A stretch of DNA of 64,000 nt from Runella zeae DSM 19591 (GTDB lineage Bacteria > Bacteroidota > Bacteroidia > Cytophagales > Spirosomataceae), in contig NZ_AUIF01000017.1 in assembly GCF_000423565.1 (NCBI RefSeq), positions 181,420 to 245,419 on the forward strand, read 5' to 3'. A program made the position numbers and the translations under genes. The notes beneath the pieces are model-generated. The model searched no databases. It was not told the origin of the DNA and was given only the letters and a program-made list of their open reading frames with translations. Positions within the stretch are counted from its first letter, which is position 1, and each line of letters begins with the position of its first letter. Shown piece by piece: positions 18,530 to 27,345 of the stretch.

Positions 18530-19123
18530 TTATTCATTCCAAGCGTTCATGCCGGGTGTAAGAGGCATACACGCAATGTAATTGCCCGGAATAGGGTCAT
18601 AGCCAAGAACGTCCTTTCCGATTTTTTGGGAGGTAAAATATCCCAACAATGTCAATTCTTTGAGGCGTCTAAAAAACGGAGTGGGAGAAGGTGGCGCTAG
18701 TCTGATTCCCCAAACCGATGGCGGCAAAGCCTCGGCTTCTTTGTCTAGTTGGGTCAAAAAGGCTTCTCGCTGCTGAGGTGTACACTCTACAAAAGACTTA
18801 CCGTGAGTTTTTTCGCATTCTTCTTCTAGCTTTTCGAGGCCTGCCACAAAATCTTTTTGCTCCTCTTCAGAAAGTAAATCTTTGAGCATTTTATCCACAA
18901 ATTGGGGTACACCCAATTCTTTCGCACCGGGTGTTTTGGTTTTAGGGAGAATCGTCTCCGTAATTTCGGCAATGCTTGCTGCTTGATTGTTGGTCAAGAA
19001 TACAGGCTTCCAATCAAGTTTTGCCTCTTGGGTACATGCCAAAAATGTTTGACTCAGGGCGGTTGTGGAGACGGCATACCCCAAAAACAAAGCCGATGAT
19101 TTTAATATTTCTCTGCGGTTCAT
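18530..19123 (-). CDS. Gluconate 2-dehydrogenase subunit 3-like protein
   Basis: A 197-residue exported protein starting with a Tat-like signal (NRREILKSSALFLGYAVS). The mature part carries the family pattern IAEITETILPKTKTPGAKELGVPQFVDKML and a C-terminal LLGYFTSQKIG. In membrane-bound sugar dehydrogenases such small subunits escort the flavin subunit through the Tat system. It lies 16 nt downstream of a GMC flavoprotein, the expected large subunit. No cytochrome c subunit is seen. Confidence 0.9.
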   Translation of the reverse strand: MNRREILKSSALFLGYAVSTTALSQTFLACTQEAKLDWKPVFLTNNQAASIAEITETILPKTKTPGAKELGVPQFVDKMLKDLLSEEEQKDFVAGLEKLEEECEKTHGKSFVECTPQQREAFLTQLDKEAEALPPSVWGIRLAPPSPTPFFRRLKELTLLGYFTSQKIGKDVLGYDPIPGNYIACMPLTPGMNAWNE

Positions 19124-19138
19124 GTCGATTCGGTAAGT

Positions 19139-20845
19139 TTAGAGGCTGAGGCGATTGAGTTCTTTGACGGCAAAATCTACCGCTCGGGCTGTCAAAGCCA
19201 TATAAGTAATGGAGGGATTGACACAGCTCGAAGAGGTCATACATGCGCCGTCGGTGACGAATACATTGGGTACGGCATGGATTTGGTTTTGTCCATTCAA
19301 AACCGAGGTTTTGGGATCGCGGCCCATGCGGGCTGTTCCCATTTCATGCACTCCTACGCCGATTCCGCCCGAATAGTCAAATGGGGTGACGTTTTTGAAA
19401 CCTGCTTTTTCGAGCATTTCAGCGGCATCAATTTTCATTTGTTTGCGCATCGCCATTTCATTACCCTTAAATTCGGCATCCATAGTCAGGGTGGGTAGTC
19501 CCCACTTATCTTTTATGTCTTTGTTGAGCGTTACTTTGTTTTCGTGATAAGGCAAACATTCCCCAAAACCTACCAGCGACATTCCCCAACCTCCGGGCGC
19601 AAAAAGGCTATCTTTGAAGTCGGCTCCTACGCCTCCACCACCTACGCCACCGCCCCAATTGCCTCTGCCTCCGCTTCCTTGATAATCATAACCACGAATG
19701 AAATCTTTGGTTTGGGAAGCTTCATCCACGTTGCGATAGCGTGGTATAAAAATCCCGTTAGGGCGGCGACCTTTGTAATATTGGTCTTCAAAGCCGTCGT
19801 ATCCACCCATGGCACCTACTCGATAATGATGATCCATGAGGTTGTGGCCTAGTTCGCCGCTATCATTGCCCATGCCGTTGGGAAAACGGCTTGAGGTAGA
19901 ATTAAGCAAAATTTGGGTTGAACCCAAAGTAGAGGCATTGAGGAAGATAATTTTGGCATAAAACTCAAGCTCTTCTTTGGTTTCAGAATCAATCACTTTG
20001 ACACCTTTGGCTTTGCCAGATTTTTCGTCATAAATGATAGACGCCACTTGCGAATCAGGACGAAGGGTAAGCTTCCCTGTCGCATCTGCGGCAGGAAGTG
20101 TGACGGCATTGCTACTAAAATAAGCCCCAAAAGGACAACCACGTGAGCAGCGGTTGCGGTTTTGACATTGCCCACGGCCATTCAAAGGTTCGGTAAGATG
20201 CGCTACTCGTCCAATAGTGAGGTGCCGCCCTTGGTAGTTTTTCTCCAAGCTTGCTTTGAAATGCTTTTCGAGACAATTCAACTCCATAGGAGGTAAAAAA
20301 TGGCCATCGGGCAAATGAGACAGACCGAGTTTTTCGCCGCTGATACCCACAAATTTTTCAACATAGGTGTACCAATTTTCGAGGTCTTTGTACCGAATCG
20401 GCCAATCGATGGCGATGCCTTGCTTGGCATTGGCCTCAAAATCAAGGTCACTCCAGCGATAGCATTGCTTCCCCCAAAGCAAAGAACGGCCTCCCACTTG
20501 GTTTCCTCTAATCCAATCAAAACGCTTGACCTCCGTATAAGGGCTATCGAGGTCGTTGTTGTAAAAATGCTTATTGGTTTCGTTGATAAATCCACTCCGA
20601 AGTTGGATGTGGTATTTTTGCTGGTCTTCGTAAGAAAGTTTTTCGCGGTGCTCAAAATCCCAGTGGTCGAGATTCATGGTAGGATAATCTTCTACGTGCC
20701 GCACCATGCGGCCACGCTCCAATACCAACGTTTGTAGCCCTTTTTCACAAAGCTCTTTGGCGGCCCATCCACCGCTAATACCCGAGCCAATCACGATGGC
20801 ATCGTAGGTATGGGTTTTGTTTACTTTTAAATTAAAACTAGGCAT
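19139..20845 (-). CDS. GMC-family flavoprotein oxidoreductase (sugar dehydrogenase large subunit)
   Basis: A 568-residue FAD enzyme. The N-terminal Rossmann motif is AIVIGSGISGGWAAKEL (residues 16-32), and GGRSLLWG lies in the FAD-binding domain near residue 117. A cluster CQNRNRCSRGCPFGAY is found near residue 235. The C-terminal GMC signature has the catalytic His in HEMGTARMG and Asn in CVNPSITYMALTARA. A Gly-rich stretch occurs near residues 395-405. With the subunit 3-like gene directly downstream, it resembles gluconate/2-keto-gluconate type dehydrogenases that pass electrons to the respiratory chain. The substrate is unknown. Confidence 0.93.
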   Translation of the reverse strand: MPSFNLKVNKTHTYDAIVIGSGISGGWAAKELCEKGLQTLVLERGRMVRHVEDYPTMNLDHWDFEHREKLSYEDQQKYHIQLRSGFINETNKHFYNNDLDSPYTEVKRFDWIRGNQVGGRSLLWGKQCYRWSDLDFEANAKQGIAIDWPIRYKDLENWYTYVEKFVGISGEKLGLSHLPDGHFLPPMELNCLEKHFKASLEKNYQGRHLTIGRVAHLTEPLNGRGQCQNRNRCSRGCPFGAYFSSNAVTLPAADATGKLTLRPDSQVASIIYDEKSGKAKGVKVIDSETKEELEFYAKIIFLNASTLGSTQILLNSTSSRFPNGMGNDSGELGHNLMDHHYRVGAMGGYDGFEDQYYKGRRPNGIFIPRYRNVDEASQTKDFIRGYDYQGSGGRGNWGGGVGGGGVGADFKDSLFAPGGWGMSLVGFGECLPYHENKVTLNKDIKDKWGLPTLTMDAEFKGNEMAMRKQMKIDAAEMLEKAGFKNVTPFDYSGGIGVGVHEMGTARMGRDPKTSVLNGQNQIHAVPNVFVTDGACMTSSSCVNPSITYMALTARAVDFAVKELNRLSL

Positions 20846-21150
20846 AGGTTAATGTATGATTGAATTGAATAATCTTCAGGTAAAATGTTGCTAATGTAAG
20901 AAATTAAATGTCGAGATGACAGTTGCCAAAGACTTAATTTATTTCTAACGGAACCCACCCTTTTCTTGGAAGATACGAGATTGACGGAATATGGCTAAAT
21001 GCATGGTAATCGGTTTTTATTGACTTGTTGAACTTTTCACGAGAGAACTTTATTGTAAAATTGTATGTATATACATATATTTATCCAGCAATCGAAAATC
21101 ATATTCTAAAAAAGGATTTATGATTTTTGATGTGATTGATAATCAATAGG
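20846..21150. other. Divergent intergenic region with a 14-bp palindrome
   Basis: About 305 nt between the divergent GMC and ygiD genes, so it should hold both promoters. The one structure I can point to is the perfect 14-bp palindrome TATGTATATACATA at 21064-21077, 74 nt before the ygiD start, a possible operator. No additional gene is visible. Confidence 0.4.
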
Positions 21151-22023
21151 ATGAAAAGAAGCGAATTTCTTAAAAGCGCCCTTGGAGGGGCGATAGCAAT
21201 GGAATCTTTAAAAGATTTGTATCAATGGAACGAGCAGTTGGCTACCAAAGATAGTCTCATGCCGATGCTGTTTGTAGGGCATGGCTCACCGATGAACGGC
21301 ATCGAAGACAATGAGTTTAGTCAAGGTTGGCAAAAATTTGGTAAAGAAATTGCCGTACCTACGGCAGTGCTGGTAGTATCGGCGCATTGGTACACGCCGG
21401 GTACAAAAGTAACGGCTATGCCAGAGCCGCGCACGATTCACGATTTTGGTGGATTCCCCAAGGCTTTGTTTGATGTTCAGTACCCTGCCCCTGGAAATCC
21501 AGCTTTGGCCAAAGAAACAGCTGCTTTGATTCACAAAACCAACGTGGGGCTCGACCACGAATGGGGCCTCGACCACGGTACTTGGACGGTAGTAAGGCAC
21601 ATGTATCCTCAAGCCAATATCCCTGTATTACAGCTTAGTATTGATTATACCAAACCGCCACGCTATCATTACGAATTGGCAAAAGAGCTTGCCATATTGC
21701 GTAAAAAGGGAGTGTTGATTATAGGAAGTGGCAATATGGTACACAATCTGCGCATACTTAATTGGCAACTTACTGACAAGGGCTATGACTGGGCGATTGA
21801 GATGAACGAGACTTTTAAGTCTTTGATTCTAAAAAATCAACATTCGTCGCTTATCAATTACGAGAACTTAGGACAAGCCGCCAAAATGTCAATCCCAACA
21901 CCGGAGCACTATTTGCCGCTTTTGTATATTTTGGGGTTGAAAGAAGAGAATGAAAAAGTAAGTTTTTTCAACGACAAGACCTTGATGGGCTCTATTTCGA
22001 TGACCTCTGTCAAGGTAGGTTAG
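21151..22023 (+). CDS. ygiD: 4,5-DOPA dioxygenase extradiol-like protein (YgiD)
   Basis: A 290-residue class III extradiol ring-cleaving dioxygenase homologue. The start at 21151 is preferred over an upstream TTG because MKRSEFLKSALGG follows. Family motifs are MLFVGHGSPMN (metal His) near residue 31, VVSAHWYTPG, DHGTWTVVRHMYP and GSGNMVHNL. Enzymes of this group bind a divalent metal and cleave DOPA or other catechols. The short N-terminal segment is odd for the family and could be a weak export signal. Confidence 0.9.
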   Translation: MKRSEFLKSALGGAIAMESLKDLYQWNEQLATKDSLMPMLFVGHGSPMNGIEDNEFSQGWQKFGKEIAVPTAVLVVSAHWYTPGTKVTAMPEPRTIHDFGGFPKALFDVQYPAPGNPALAKETAALIHKTNVGLDHEWGLDHGTWTVVRHMYPQANIPVLQLSIDYTKPPRYHYELAKELAILRKKGVLIIGSGNMVHNLRILNWQLTDKGYDWAIEMNETFKSLILKNQHSSLINYENLGQAAKMSIPTPEHYLPLLYILGLKEENEKVSFFNDKTLMGSISMTSVKVG

Positions 22024-22049
22024 GTATTTTTTGAAAATACCTAACCTAC
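22015..22049. repeat. 16-bp palindrome overlapping the ygiD stop codon
   Basis: Perfect stem of 16 bp (22015-22030 and 22034-22049) with a 3-nt loop, at the junction of the convergent ygiD and zinc dehydrogenase genes. The left arm includes the TAG stop. There is no long T-tract, so it is either a weak bidirectional terminator or a REP-type palindrome. Confidence 0.6.
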
Positions 22050-22054
22050 TAGGT

Positions 22055-23074
22055 TTAGACTTCAATCACTGCCTTAATGACGTTGCTTTCGGGTTTTAGC
22101 AATTCGTCGAAAGTATTGATGAGTTGGTCAAAAGCAATTCGATGCGAAATCCAAGGGCGGGTATCGAGCGTGCCATTTTCCATTGCAGCGATGATGCTCC
22201 TAAAATCTTCGGGTAGGGCATTGCGACTTGCCAAAAGAGTTACTTCGCGGCGGTGAAATTCGGGGTCGTTGAAAGTAACATCACCTTGGAATAATCCCAC
22301 AAAGGTCAATCGCCCACCGTGAGAAAGATACTTAAAGGCTTGCATCATTGAAGTAGGATTGCCAGTGGCATCAAACACTGCCGTCGGCAAATCTCCCGCA
22401 AAAGCTTGTCGGATGTCATCCAATGGACTCTCGTTTTGAAGTAAAATAGTCGTATCTACGCCGAGTTGTTGCGCACAAAAAGCCAATCGAGAAGCGTTCA
22501 TATCCAACACCGCTACTTTAGCTCCTTTCAATTTTGCAAATTGAATAACAGATAAGCCAATCGGCCCTGCCCCAATAACAAGCACCAAATCATGGGCTTG
22601 TACTTGCGCACGGTTGACGGCGTGAGAGCCTATACCGAGGGTTTCGACCAAAGCAAGTTGTTCGTAAGATAGTGTCTTAGAAGGATATACCTTAGACGCA
22701 GGCACTTTGATAAGCTCACGCATTCCGCCGTCTGTATGAACTCCCAGTACTTTGATTTGTTCGCAGCAATTGGTCTTTCCGCTTCTGCAAGCTTGACATT
22801 TGCCGCAATGCAGATAAGGCTCTACAGCTACTTTGTCGCCTACATGCAAGGAAGTTACTTCATCGCCTAAAGCAATGATTTCCGCTCCTAGTTCGTGGCC
22901 TAAAATGCGAGGATAAGAGAAAAAAGGCTGCTTGCCTCGATAAGCATGATAATCTGTACCGCAAATACCGATACGATGAATCTTAATCAATACTTCGTGA
23001 GGTTCGAGTGAAGTATCAATATCGGTGTCTGAATAACTAAACTGTCCGGGGGTGTTGAGGATGAGGGTTTTCAC
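22055..23074 (-). CDS. Zinc-dependent alcohol/polyol dehydrogenase
   Basis: A 339-residue MDR-family NAD(P) dehydrogenase. Catalytic zinc ligands are in GICGTDYHAY (Cys) and LGHELGAEI (His-Glu). The structural zinc lobe is CGKCQACRSGKTNCC near residues 92-106. The Rossmann motif VIGAGPIGLS is near residue 170. The pattern fits the L-gulonate/galactonate 5-dehydrogenase or sorbitol dehydrogenase branch, so a sugar acid or polyol is the likely substrate. It is convergent with ygiD. Confidence 0.9.
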   Translation of the reverse strand: MKTLILNTPGQFSYSDTDIDTSLEPHEVLIKIHRIGICGTDYHAYRGKQPFFSYPRILGHELGAEIIALGDEVTSLHVGDKVAVEPYLHCGKCQACRSGKTNCCEQIKVLGVHTDGGMRELIKVPASKVYPSKTLSYEQLALVETLGIGSHAVNRAQVQAHDLVLVIGAGPIGLSVIQFAKLKGAKVAVLDMNASRLAFCAQQLGVDTTILLQNESPLDDIRQAFAGDLPTAVFDATGNPTSMMQAFKYLSHGGRLTFVGLFQGDVTFNDPEFHRREVTLLASRNALPEDFRSIIAAMENGTLDTRPWISHRIAFDQLINTFDELLKPESNVIKAVIEV

Positions 23075-23200
23075 ATCAATGATTGGTTGGGAAATCGCAA
23101 ATATAAAAACATCCTCAACGCAAACTCTCCTGCCTCTTCCTATTAAGCTGTTTTATTGGATTTAATAAGTTATTTTTGTTTGGTTCAAACCTAGTTTTGT

Positions 23201-23956
23201 ATGTACAAAGACATTCTTTTTTCGCAAAGCGCAGGGGTAGCGCGTATTACCTTCAACCGTCCCGAGGTATTGAATGCCCTCAGTCCAAATCTTATTGCCG
23301 AACTTACCGATGCTACCCAAAAAGTGGCATTGGACGAATCTATCAAAGTTTTGATTGTGACAGGAATGGGGCGCGCTTGGTCGGCAGGGGTAGATTTGCA
23401 AAGTCTCAATGATAGTATTCAAGAAGGGTATTTTTCTAATACAGAAGTACTTGAAATGGGGGTAGCGTTTATTTTAGCGCTTCAGTCTATGCCTCAAGTC
23501 ACTATTGCGCAGGTCAACGGTCATTGTTATACGGGTGCGTTGGAGTTGATGCTGGCGTTTGATTTGGTATATGCCGCCGATGAGGCTCAGATAGGAGATA
23601 CCCATACCAAATGGGGCATCGCTCCCAAATGGGGCATGACTCAGCGCTTACAGCAAAAAGTGGGGCTGTTGAAAGCCATGGAAATGTCGTTTACGGCAGA
23701 GCCTATTAGGGGGCAAGAAGCGGCAAGGATTGGTTTGGTAAATCAATCGGTTGCTCTCGAAAAGCTAGAAGAAAAAGTGAGTCAAGTAGCGGAAAAAATC
23801 AAAGCAAACTCCGCCCAAACCATCGCTGCTATGAAAAAGATGTACTATTTTGGAGCGCATCAGGGCTTGCATCGGGGGCTTGAATACGAATGGCAAGCAG
23901 ATTTTAAAATCACTGACCGTGAGCAGTTTTTGCGGGATTTTAAGAAAAACAAATAA
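23201..23956 (+). CDS. Enoyl-CoA hydratase/isomerase family protein
   Basis: A 251-residue crotonase-fold protein. The two oxyanion-hole segments are GMGRAWSAGVDL (residues 53-64) and GHCYTGALELML near 106. The usual catalytic Glu pair is not obvious: the second segment carries GALEL. DTHTKWGIAPKWGMTQRL gives the family surface loop. It probably acts on an acyl-CoA in fatty or amino acid breakdown. It is transcribed alone and ends before a strong palindrome. Confidence 0.88.
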   Translation: MYKDILFSQSAGVARITFNRPEVLNALSPNLIAELTDATQKVALDESIKVLIVTGMGRAWSAGVDLQSLNDSIQEGYFSNTEVLEMGVAFILALQSMPQVTIAQVNGHCYTGALELMLAFDLVYAADEAQIGDTHTKWGIAPKWGMTQRLQQKVGLLKAMEMSFTAEPIRGQEAARIGLVNQSVALEKLEEKVSQVAEKIKANSAQTIAAMKKMYYFGAHQGLHRGLEYEWQADFKITDREQFLRDFKKNK

Positions 23957-23966
23957 GCTTTTTGTA

Positions 23967-24003
23967 GCGTCTTGGGCATAGCCAATAGCTATGCCCAAGA
24001 CGC
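23967..24003. repeat. 16-bp palindrome at a convergent gene junction
   Basis: Perfect stem GCGTCTTGGGCATAGC and its complement (23967-23982, 23988-24003) with a 5-nt loop. It lies between the enoyl-CoA hydratase and pepF stop codons. It lacks a T-tract on either side, so a REP-like element or a rho-independent terminator without U-tract are both possible. Confidence 0.65.
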
Positions 24004-24011
24004 GAATTAAT

Positions 24012-25736
24012 TTACTTTTTGAGTTTTTCTAATTCATCTTTCACAAAGTTCATAAGCTCTGTGATGTATTCTTTCGAAAAATCAAAGGGGATATTGGCTG
24101 CCGCATAAATCGCGCTGATAGGGGCAGTATAGCCTAGTTTGAGGGCATTGAGATAGCCTTGTAACCCCTGTTGAGGGTTTTGTTTATAGTTTCGCCAAAC
24201 GCCGATAGCTCCCAGCTGCGCCATGCCGTATTCGATATAATAAAACGGTACTTCGTAGATATGAAGTTGTTTTTGCCAAATGTACTTTTTGAACGCTTCT
24301 AGGCCACTCCAGTCGGTCAGAGAATCGCTGAACTGCTCGTAAATAGTGAGCCAATTTTGTTGACGTTCGGCTACTGAGTGGCTAGGATTTTCATAAATCC
24401 AATGTTGGAATTTATCAATAGTTGCTACCCACGGTAAGGTTTCGATGATAGATTCGAGGTGCTGGATTTTGGCGCGGCGTAGTTCGTCTTTATTCTCAAA
24501 AAATACATCCCAATAATCCATCGTAAGCAGCTCCATACTCATAGAAGCCAATTCGGCGACTTCGGCTGGGGTGTTTTTGAAAGAATTGAGCAGTAAATCC
24601 CGCGTAACAAAATTGTGAACAGCGTGACCACCTTCGTGCAAAAGCGTAACCAAATCGCGGAGATTGGAGGTCGCGTTCATAAAAATGAACGGTACGCCGA
24701 TTTCTTCTAAAGGATAATTGTAGCCTCCGGGGGCTTTGCCCTTGCGGGATTCGAGGTCAAGGTGTCCCATAGCTTTCATGATGCGCAGGTAATCCCCCAA
24801 CTCAGGGTCAAGCAAAGTAAAACAAGTAATGGTTTTTTCGAGCAATTCGTCGCCCGTACTGAAAGGCTTGAGCGGGGGTAAATTTTGTGGATCTACCTTG
24901 AAATCCCACGGACGAAGGCTCGAAAGTTGCAGCGCCTCTTTACGTTCGAGAGCCATAGTATTGAGCATTGACACTACCGCTTCTGCCACTGATTCATGAA
25001 AGTTGAAGCAGTCTTGGGGAGTATAATCGAAGCGGCCCAAAGCGGCAAACATATAATCGCGGAAATTGTCGAAACCTGCATTGGTAGCTACTTGATGACG
25101 CAAATCGCGTAGGGTATTGAGCAGTTCGTCGAGTTTGTCTTTATCTTCTAATCGCCGCGTTTGGATTTTGTTCCAAACTTCTTCTCGAAGGGCACGGTCG
25201 GTCGATTGCAAAAAATCTGACGCTTTTTGGAGGGTTACTTCTTCTCCTTGGATATTGACCGTCATGGCACCTACGGTAGCTCCGTATTTGGCTTGTTCGG
25301 TTTGGATTTGAGTTTGAAGAGGAATATTTTCATCCCTAAAAATCTCAATGGCTTTTTTCATGCTACGAAGCGCGATGTCAAATCCTTGGTCTTTGAGTTC
25401 ATTCAAAAAAGGACTTTCCAAGGCTTTTTTGTCAAGTGCATTGCCATAGGACGATAGATGTGGCTGGAAGTTTTCCACAAAATCGCCAAATTCCTGTTGG
25501 TATTGCTCACTGCTTGTATCGCAAGTCATGCGGATATATCGCCATGCAAAGTTTTCGGAGAGATAAGACTCCAATTCGCTTTTGTCCAAAAACCATTGCC
25601 GTAATGCTTCGGCTGATTGGATAGGACGATTGACGAGGTTTTCATAAAATGGCTGAAGTTGCTCCCAAGTGGTAAGCTCAAAGTCTTCTCCTAAAAATTT
25701 TCGAGGCGGGCGTTGGGGAATATTAATCGCTGACAT
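24012..25736 (-). CDS. pepF: M3 family oligoendopeptidase
   Basis: A 574-residue cytoplasmic zinc metallopeptidase that cuts short peptides. The zinc site is LLHEGGHAVHNF near residue 367 (HExxH), with the third ligand expected in ELASMSMELLTMDYW about 25 residues later. The long helical N-terminal half and the C-terminal FYYIEYGMAQLGAI segment match the PepF branch. No signal peptide is visible. The gene is monocistronic. Confidence 0.95.
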   Translation of the reverse strand: MSAINIPQRPPRKFLGEDFELTTWEQLQPFYENLVNRPIQSAEALRQWFLDKSELESYLSENFAWRYIRMTCDTSSEQYQQEFGDFVENFQPHLSSYGNALDKKALESPFLNELKDQGFDIALRSMKKAIEIFRDENIPLQTQIQTEQAKYGATVGAMTVNIQGEEVTLQKASDFLQSTDRALREEVWNKIQTRRLEDKDKLDELLNTLRDLRHQVATNAGFDNFRDYMFAALGRFDYTPQDCFNFHESVAEAVVSMLNTMALERKEALQLSSLRPWDFKVDPQNLPPLKPFSTGDELLEKTITCFTLLDPELGDYLRIMKAMGHLDLESRKGKAPGGYNYPLEEIGVPFIFMNATSNLRDLVTLLHEGGHAVHNFVTRDLLLNSFKNTPAEVAELASMSMELLTMDYWDVFFENKDELRRAKIQHLESIIETLPWVATIDKFQHWIYENPSHSVAERQQNWLTIYEQFSDSLTDWSGLEAFKKYIWQKQLHIYEVPFYYIEYGMAQLGAIGVWRNYKQNPQQGLQGYLNALKLGYTAPISAIYAAANIPFDFSKEYITELMNFVKDELEKLKK

Positions 25737-25876
25737 AAAGCTGTTTTTTCGATGTTTTGATAATGTTGGCTAACAAAGGAAGGTGAAAAATGGTTTTGTT
25801 AAAAACAACATACCTACTAATCATCAGTTTTATCATTAAAATGAGCTATTTGTTTAAAGATTGATTGCAAAAAATT

Positions 25877-26335
25877 ATGTGGCTTAATATTCTCATTGTT
25901 TTAGGAACCTTTGTTTTTATGGAAGGTTTTGCGTGGTTTACGCACAAATACATCATGCATGGGCCGATGTGGAATTGGCACGAGTCTCACCATGTTCATC
26001 ATAAAGGATGGTGGGAAACCAACGACCTCTTCGGGATTATCTTTGGGGCGACAGCCACAGTTCTCATTATAGTTGGGTCGGAGTGGGAATCATTTAGGTG
26101 GTTGATGTATGTGGGAATAGGAGTTACCCTTTACGGAATTGCCTATTTTGTATTTCATGATGTAATCGTACACCGCCGAATCAAGGTTAAATTCAAAACA
26201 AGTAGCCGGTATCTCAATCGTATCATTTGGGCGCATTATATGCATCATAAAGTTCACCAACGTGATGGGGCTGAGGCATTTGGGTTTTTGTATGCTCCCA
26301 AGAAGTATGACAAGCAAAAAATGAAAGAGAAATAA
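25877..26335 (+). CDS. crtZ: Beta-carotene hydroxylase
   Basis: A 152-residue membrane di-iron hydroxylase of the fatty acid hydroxylase superfamily; the ATG at 25877 is favoured over the TTG at 25865. The His clusters are HKYIMHG, HESHHVHH and HYMHHKVHQ, plus FHDVIVHRR, which bind the two irons between hydrophobic helices. It adds 3-hydroxyl groups to beta-carotene rings, producing zeaxanthin-type pigments common in Cytophagales. Other carotenoid genes are not in the window. Confidence 0.93.
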   Translation: MWLNILIVLGTFVFMEGFAWFTHKYIMHGPMWNWHESHHVHHKGWWETNDLFGIIFGATATVLIIVGSEWESFRWLMYVGIGVTLYGIAYFVFHDVIVHRRIKVKFKTSSRYLNRIIWAHYMHHKVHQRDGAEAFGFLYAPKKYDKQKMKEK

Positions 26336-26337
26336 GA

Positions 26338-26414
26338 ACGTATTTTTTTGAGTCAAGCGACGATTTTTCTAAAAGTAGTTTTGTAAGATTGGCTGCTTTA
26401 ATCAAAAAATACGT
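26338..26414. repeat. Inverted repeat between crtZ and the ThuA gene
   Basis: ACGTATTTTTTTGA at 26338-26351 faces TCAAAAAATACGT at 26402-26414 with about 50 nt between. The arms could pair in RNA as a long-range stem. The left T-tract may end crtZ transcription. It could be chance in A/T-rich DNA. Confidence 0.35.
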
Positions 26415-26420
26415 ACAATA

Positions 26421-27176
26421 ATGACAAAATCGTTTTATCTCCTGGCGCTTCTTTTTGCTATTTCGGTAAGTTCTTTTGCGCAAAAAAAGAAAAAAGCAGC
26501 TACGAAAGATGCCATTTTGGTTTTTTCTAAAACAGCGGGCTACCGACATTCGTCTATTCCCAAAGGAAAGCAAGCTTTGATACTTATGGGGCAGCAAAAC
26601 AGATTTGCAGTAGATACTACAGAAGATGCATCGGTATTTACGCCCGAAAACCTAAAGAAATACAAAGCAGTGGTGTTTTTGAGCACTACTGGAAATATCC
26701 TCAACCAAGACCAAGAACACGCCTTTGAGCAGTTTATCCGGGCAGGAGGAGGTTTTGTGGGGATTCATGCCGCTGCCGACACCGAGTACGATTGGCCTTG
26801 GTATAATCAACTAGTGGGAGCGTACTTTTTGAGTCATCCCAAGCAGCAAAACGTAGACGTAGTAGTCAATGACCACAATCACCCCTCTACCACTATGCTA
26901 CCCGACCGCTGGAAGCGTTTTGATGAATTATATAATTATAAAAAAATAGTGCTTGGTATCAAAGTATTGGCGACCCTCGACGAATCTACTTATAAAGGTG
27001 GGGCAAACGGGGTCAATCATCCTTTTATTTGGTATCGTGAGTTTGATGGAGGGCGGTCTTTCTACACGGGAGGTGGCCATACTGACGAGTCGTTTGTAGA
27101 ACCGCTATTTGTACAGCATTTGCTGGGAGGAATAGAATATGCGATTGGTCGTAAATCCGTAAAGAAACCGATGTAA
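26421..27176 (+). CDS. ThuA-domain secreted protein
   Basis: A 251-residue protein with a Sec signal peptide (hydrophobic core then SSFAQ near residue 20). The ThuA (trehalose-utilisation-like) domain has a class I glutamine-amidotransferase-like fold: ILVFSKTAGYRHSSIPKG, VVFLSTTGNIL, GGGFVGIHAAADTEYDWPWY and the late GHTDESF. Members are common in Bacteroidetes with sugar-degrading enzymes, but their chemistry is unproven. It ends in a clear terminator. Confidence 0.88.
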   Translation: MTKSFYLLALLFAISVSSFAQKKKKAATKDAILVFSKTAGYRHSSIPKGKQALILMGQQNRFAVDTTEDASVFTPENLKKYKAVVFLSTTGNILNQDQEHAFEQFIRAGGGFVGIHAAADTEYDWPWYNQLVGAYFLSHPKQQNVDVVVNDHNHPSTTMLPDRWKRFDELYNYKKIVLGIKVLATLDESTYKGGANGVNHPFIWYREFDGGRSFYTGGGHTDESFVEPLFVQHLLGGIEYAIGRKSVKKPM

Positions 27177-27206
27177 GGGGTTACGTTGGTAATTAGTACA
27201 ATCATG

Positions 27207-27248
27207 AACGCAGATAGGCTGCTTTGGTAGCTTCTCTGCGTTTTTTTT
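27207..27248 (+). terminator. Rho-independent terminator after the ThuA gene
   Basis: Stem AACGCAGA/TCTGCGTT (27207-27214 and 27235-27242) with an inner GCT/AGC pairing, followed by eight T residues. Confidence 0.8.
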
Positions 27249-27295
27249 GATTTAAGGTGAGGTACGAATTCCACAAAATGCCCAAAAAATACGCA

Positions 27296-27311
27296 TGGAA
27301 TGGTTTTTTGA
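27296..27311 (+). promoter_or_regulatory. Promoter-like element TGGAATGGTTTTTTGA
   Basis: Lies 34 nt before the porin-family start codon. It is nearly repeated at 37596, upstream of the YtxH gene, and resembles six other sites in this region. It partly matches the -24/-12 promoter layout read by sigma-54. Confidence 0.4.
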
Positions 27312-27345
27312 TGAAATATATCAAATCAAAAAACAAACAATAAAC

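Noticed and set aside
20300..20737. A 145-codon frame opposite the GMC gene
   Set aside because: It lies wholly inside a strong GMC coding region and its codons show no family or signal; a shadow frame.
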